A stretch of DNA of 22,212 bases, taken from positions 1 through 22,212 of the forward strand of contig NW_003126832.1 of assembly GCF_000003605.2 (NCBI RefSeq), given 5' to 3'. Each line of letters opens with the position of its first letter. Position 1 is the stretch's first letter. Shown here one piece after another: positions 21,471 through 22,212 of this stretch. Under the pieces are notes generated by a model. The model ran no database searches. It worked only from the letters and a program-made list of their open reading frames with translations, and had not been told where the DNA came from. A program made the position numbers and the translations under genes. The DNA comes from Saccoglossus kowalevskii (Eukaryota > Hemichordata > Enteropneusta > Harrimaniidae).

Positions 21471-22212
21471 AAATACACTATCACTATGGTTGCTTCAAAT
21501 ACACTACCTCTATGGTCGCTTCAAATACACTACCACTATGGTTGCTTCAAATACACTACCACTATGGTTGCTTCAAATACACTACCACTATGGTTGTTTC
21601 AAATAAACTACCACTATGGTTGCTTCAAATACACTACCACCATGGTTTTTTCAAATACACTATCTCTATGGCTGCTTTAAATACACTACCACTATGGTTG
21701 CTTCAAATACACTACCACTATGGTTGCTTCAAATACACTACCACTATGGTTGCTGTCAATGCACTACCACTATAGTTGCTTCAAATACACTACCACTATG
21801 ATTGTTTCAAATACACTACCATTATGGTTGCTGTCAATGCACTACCACTATGGTTGCTTCAAATACATGACCACTATGGTTGCTTCAAATACACAACCAC
21901 TATGGTTGCTTCAAATACACTAACGCTATGGTTGCTTCAAATACACTACCACTATGGTTGTTTCAAGTACATTACCACTATGGTTGCTTCAAATACACTA
22001 CCACTATGGTTTCTTCAAATACTCTACCACTATGGTTGTTGTAATCACACTACCACTATGGGTGATTAAAGTACACTACCACTATGGTTGCTTTAAATAC
22101 ACTACCACTATGGTTGCTTCAAATACACTACCACTATGGTTGTTTCAAGTACATTACCTCTATGGTTGCTTCAAATGCACTACCACTATGTTTGTTTCAA
22201 ATAAACTACCAC
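21471..22212 (+). repeat. Type B units to the right window edge
   Basis: Satellite units only. About 21681-21918 matches 3301-3538 (offset 18380 bp). About 21996-22140 matches 3772-3916 (offset 18224 bp, 701 units minus 2), including GTTGTTGTAATCACAC at 22035 and GGGTGATTAAAGTACAC. The array is cut at the last base within a unit, and no flanking sequence is reached. Confidence 0.8.

Larger units (their letters stand above)
1..22212 (+). repeat. 26-bp tandem satellite array filling the whole window
   Basis: Head-to-tail copies of a 26-bp unit run from the first to the last base, about 854 units, all in one orientation. The unit begins ATGGTTGCTTCAA and ends ATACACTACCACT; perfect copies lie at 11972-11997 and the next three units. 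Substitutions are frequent and reused (CTTGGG or CTGTGG for CTATGG, TGTAAAT or TTTAAAT for TTCAAAT, GTTTC for GCTTC), while length changes are rare, with about 25 units of 25 or 27 bp seen. No stretch departs from the repeat, and the array is cut by both window ends, so its true length is unknown. Whether it is centromeric, pericentromeric, subtelomeric or a dispersed minisatellite cannot be told from this window. The repeat family is not one I recognise by name. Confidence 0.98.

Noticed and set aside
1-22212. CRISPR array
   Set aside because: Units are directly adjacent with no unique spacers, the 26-bp repeat itself varies, and no cas genes or leader are seen.
1-22212. Telomeric or simple microsatellite repeat
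   Set aside because: The unit is 26 bp with mixed composition and does not match TTAGGG-like or short di- to hexanucleotide repeats.
1-22212. Transposon, insertion sequence or retroelement fragments
   Set aside because: No terminal repeats, target duplications, poly-A tails or non-satellite sequence interrupt the array on either strand.
1-22212. tRNA, rRNA or structured RNA genes
   Set aside because: No cloverleaf, conserved rRNA core or long stem was seen; the only dyad is the four-base stem repeated in each unit.
1-22212. Phased A-tract curvature as the reason for the repeat
   Set aside because: The AAA run recurs every 26 bp, about 2.5 turns, so successive bends would point in opposite directions and largely cancel.

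Overview
The whole 22,212-base window is one uninterrupted tandem satellite (minisatellite-type) array. I found no unique sequence, gene, RNA gene, mobile element, CRISPR array or flanking DNA. The basic unit is 26 bp. It starts ATGGTTGCTTCAA and ends ATACACTACCACT, and a perfect example lies at 11972-11997. About 854 units follow head to tail on the + strand. The unit is about 38% G+C, has more C than G on the + strand (7 to 3) and contains no CpG. Long homogeneous arrays with nested higher-order repeats and a CpG-free consensus suggest a eukaryotic nuclear genome. The taxon cannot be determined from the sequence.

The array is not random. Variant units recur in fixed orders, giving higher-order repeats at several scales. 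Two variant vocabularies are visible. Type A (about 1-2115 and 17594-20290) is marked by ACACAACCACTCTGG, TTGCCTCAAATAC and ACCACCAGTATGG. Type B (about 2161-17593 and 20360-22212) is marked by GCTGTCAATGCAC, TTCATATAGAC and TTCAAACACACTTCC. The order is A, B, A', B'. Three short A-type islands lie inside B at about 11430-11660, 15205-15490 and 16640-16806, and each has a 25-bp unit at one edge.

Nested duplications inside these blocks have offsets of 181, 572, 728, 858, 910-988, 961, about 1405, about 2940-2990, 9178 and about 18510 bp. Nearly all are multiples of 26 plus the few single-base indels that can be seen. My list of indels accounts for the phase drift between every distant landmark pair I checked.

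The long forward open reading frames are artefacts of the repeat. The consensus has no stop in any forward frame, and 26 is not divisible by 3. All three frames therefore encode the same 26-residue cyclic peptide (MVASNTLPLWLL then QIHYHYGCFKYTTT), only rotated. No coding sequence is annotated. The observations most worth checking are the A-B-A'-B' architecture, the 717-bp near-identical blocks 9178 bp apart, the 25-bp units at A/B junctions, and two indel-rich stretches (13.09-13.27 kb and 21.25-21.47 kb) that may be assembly errors.
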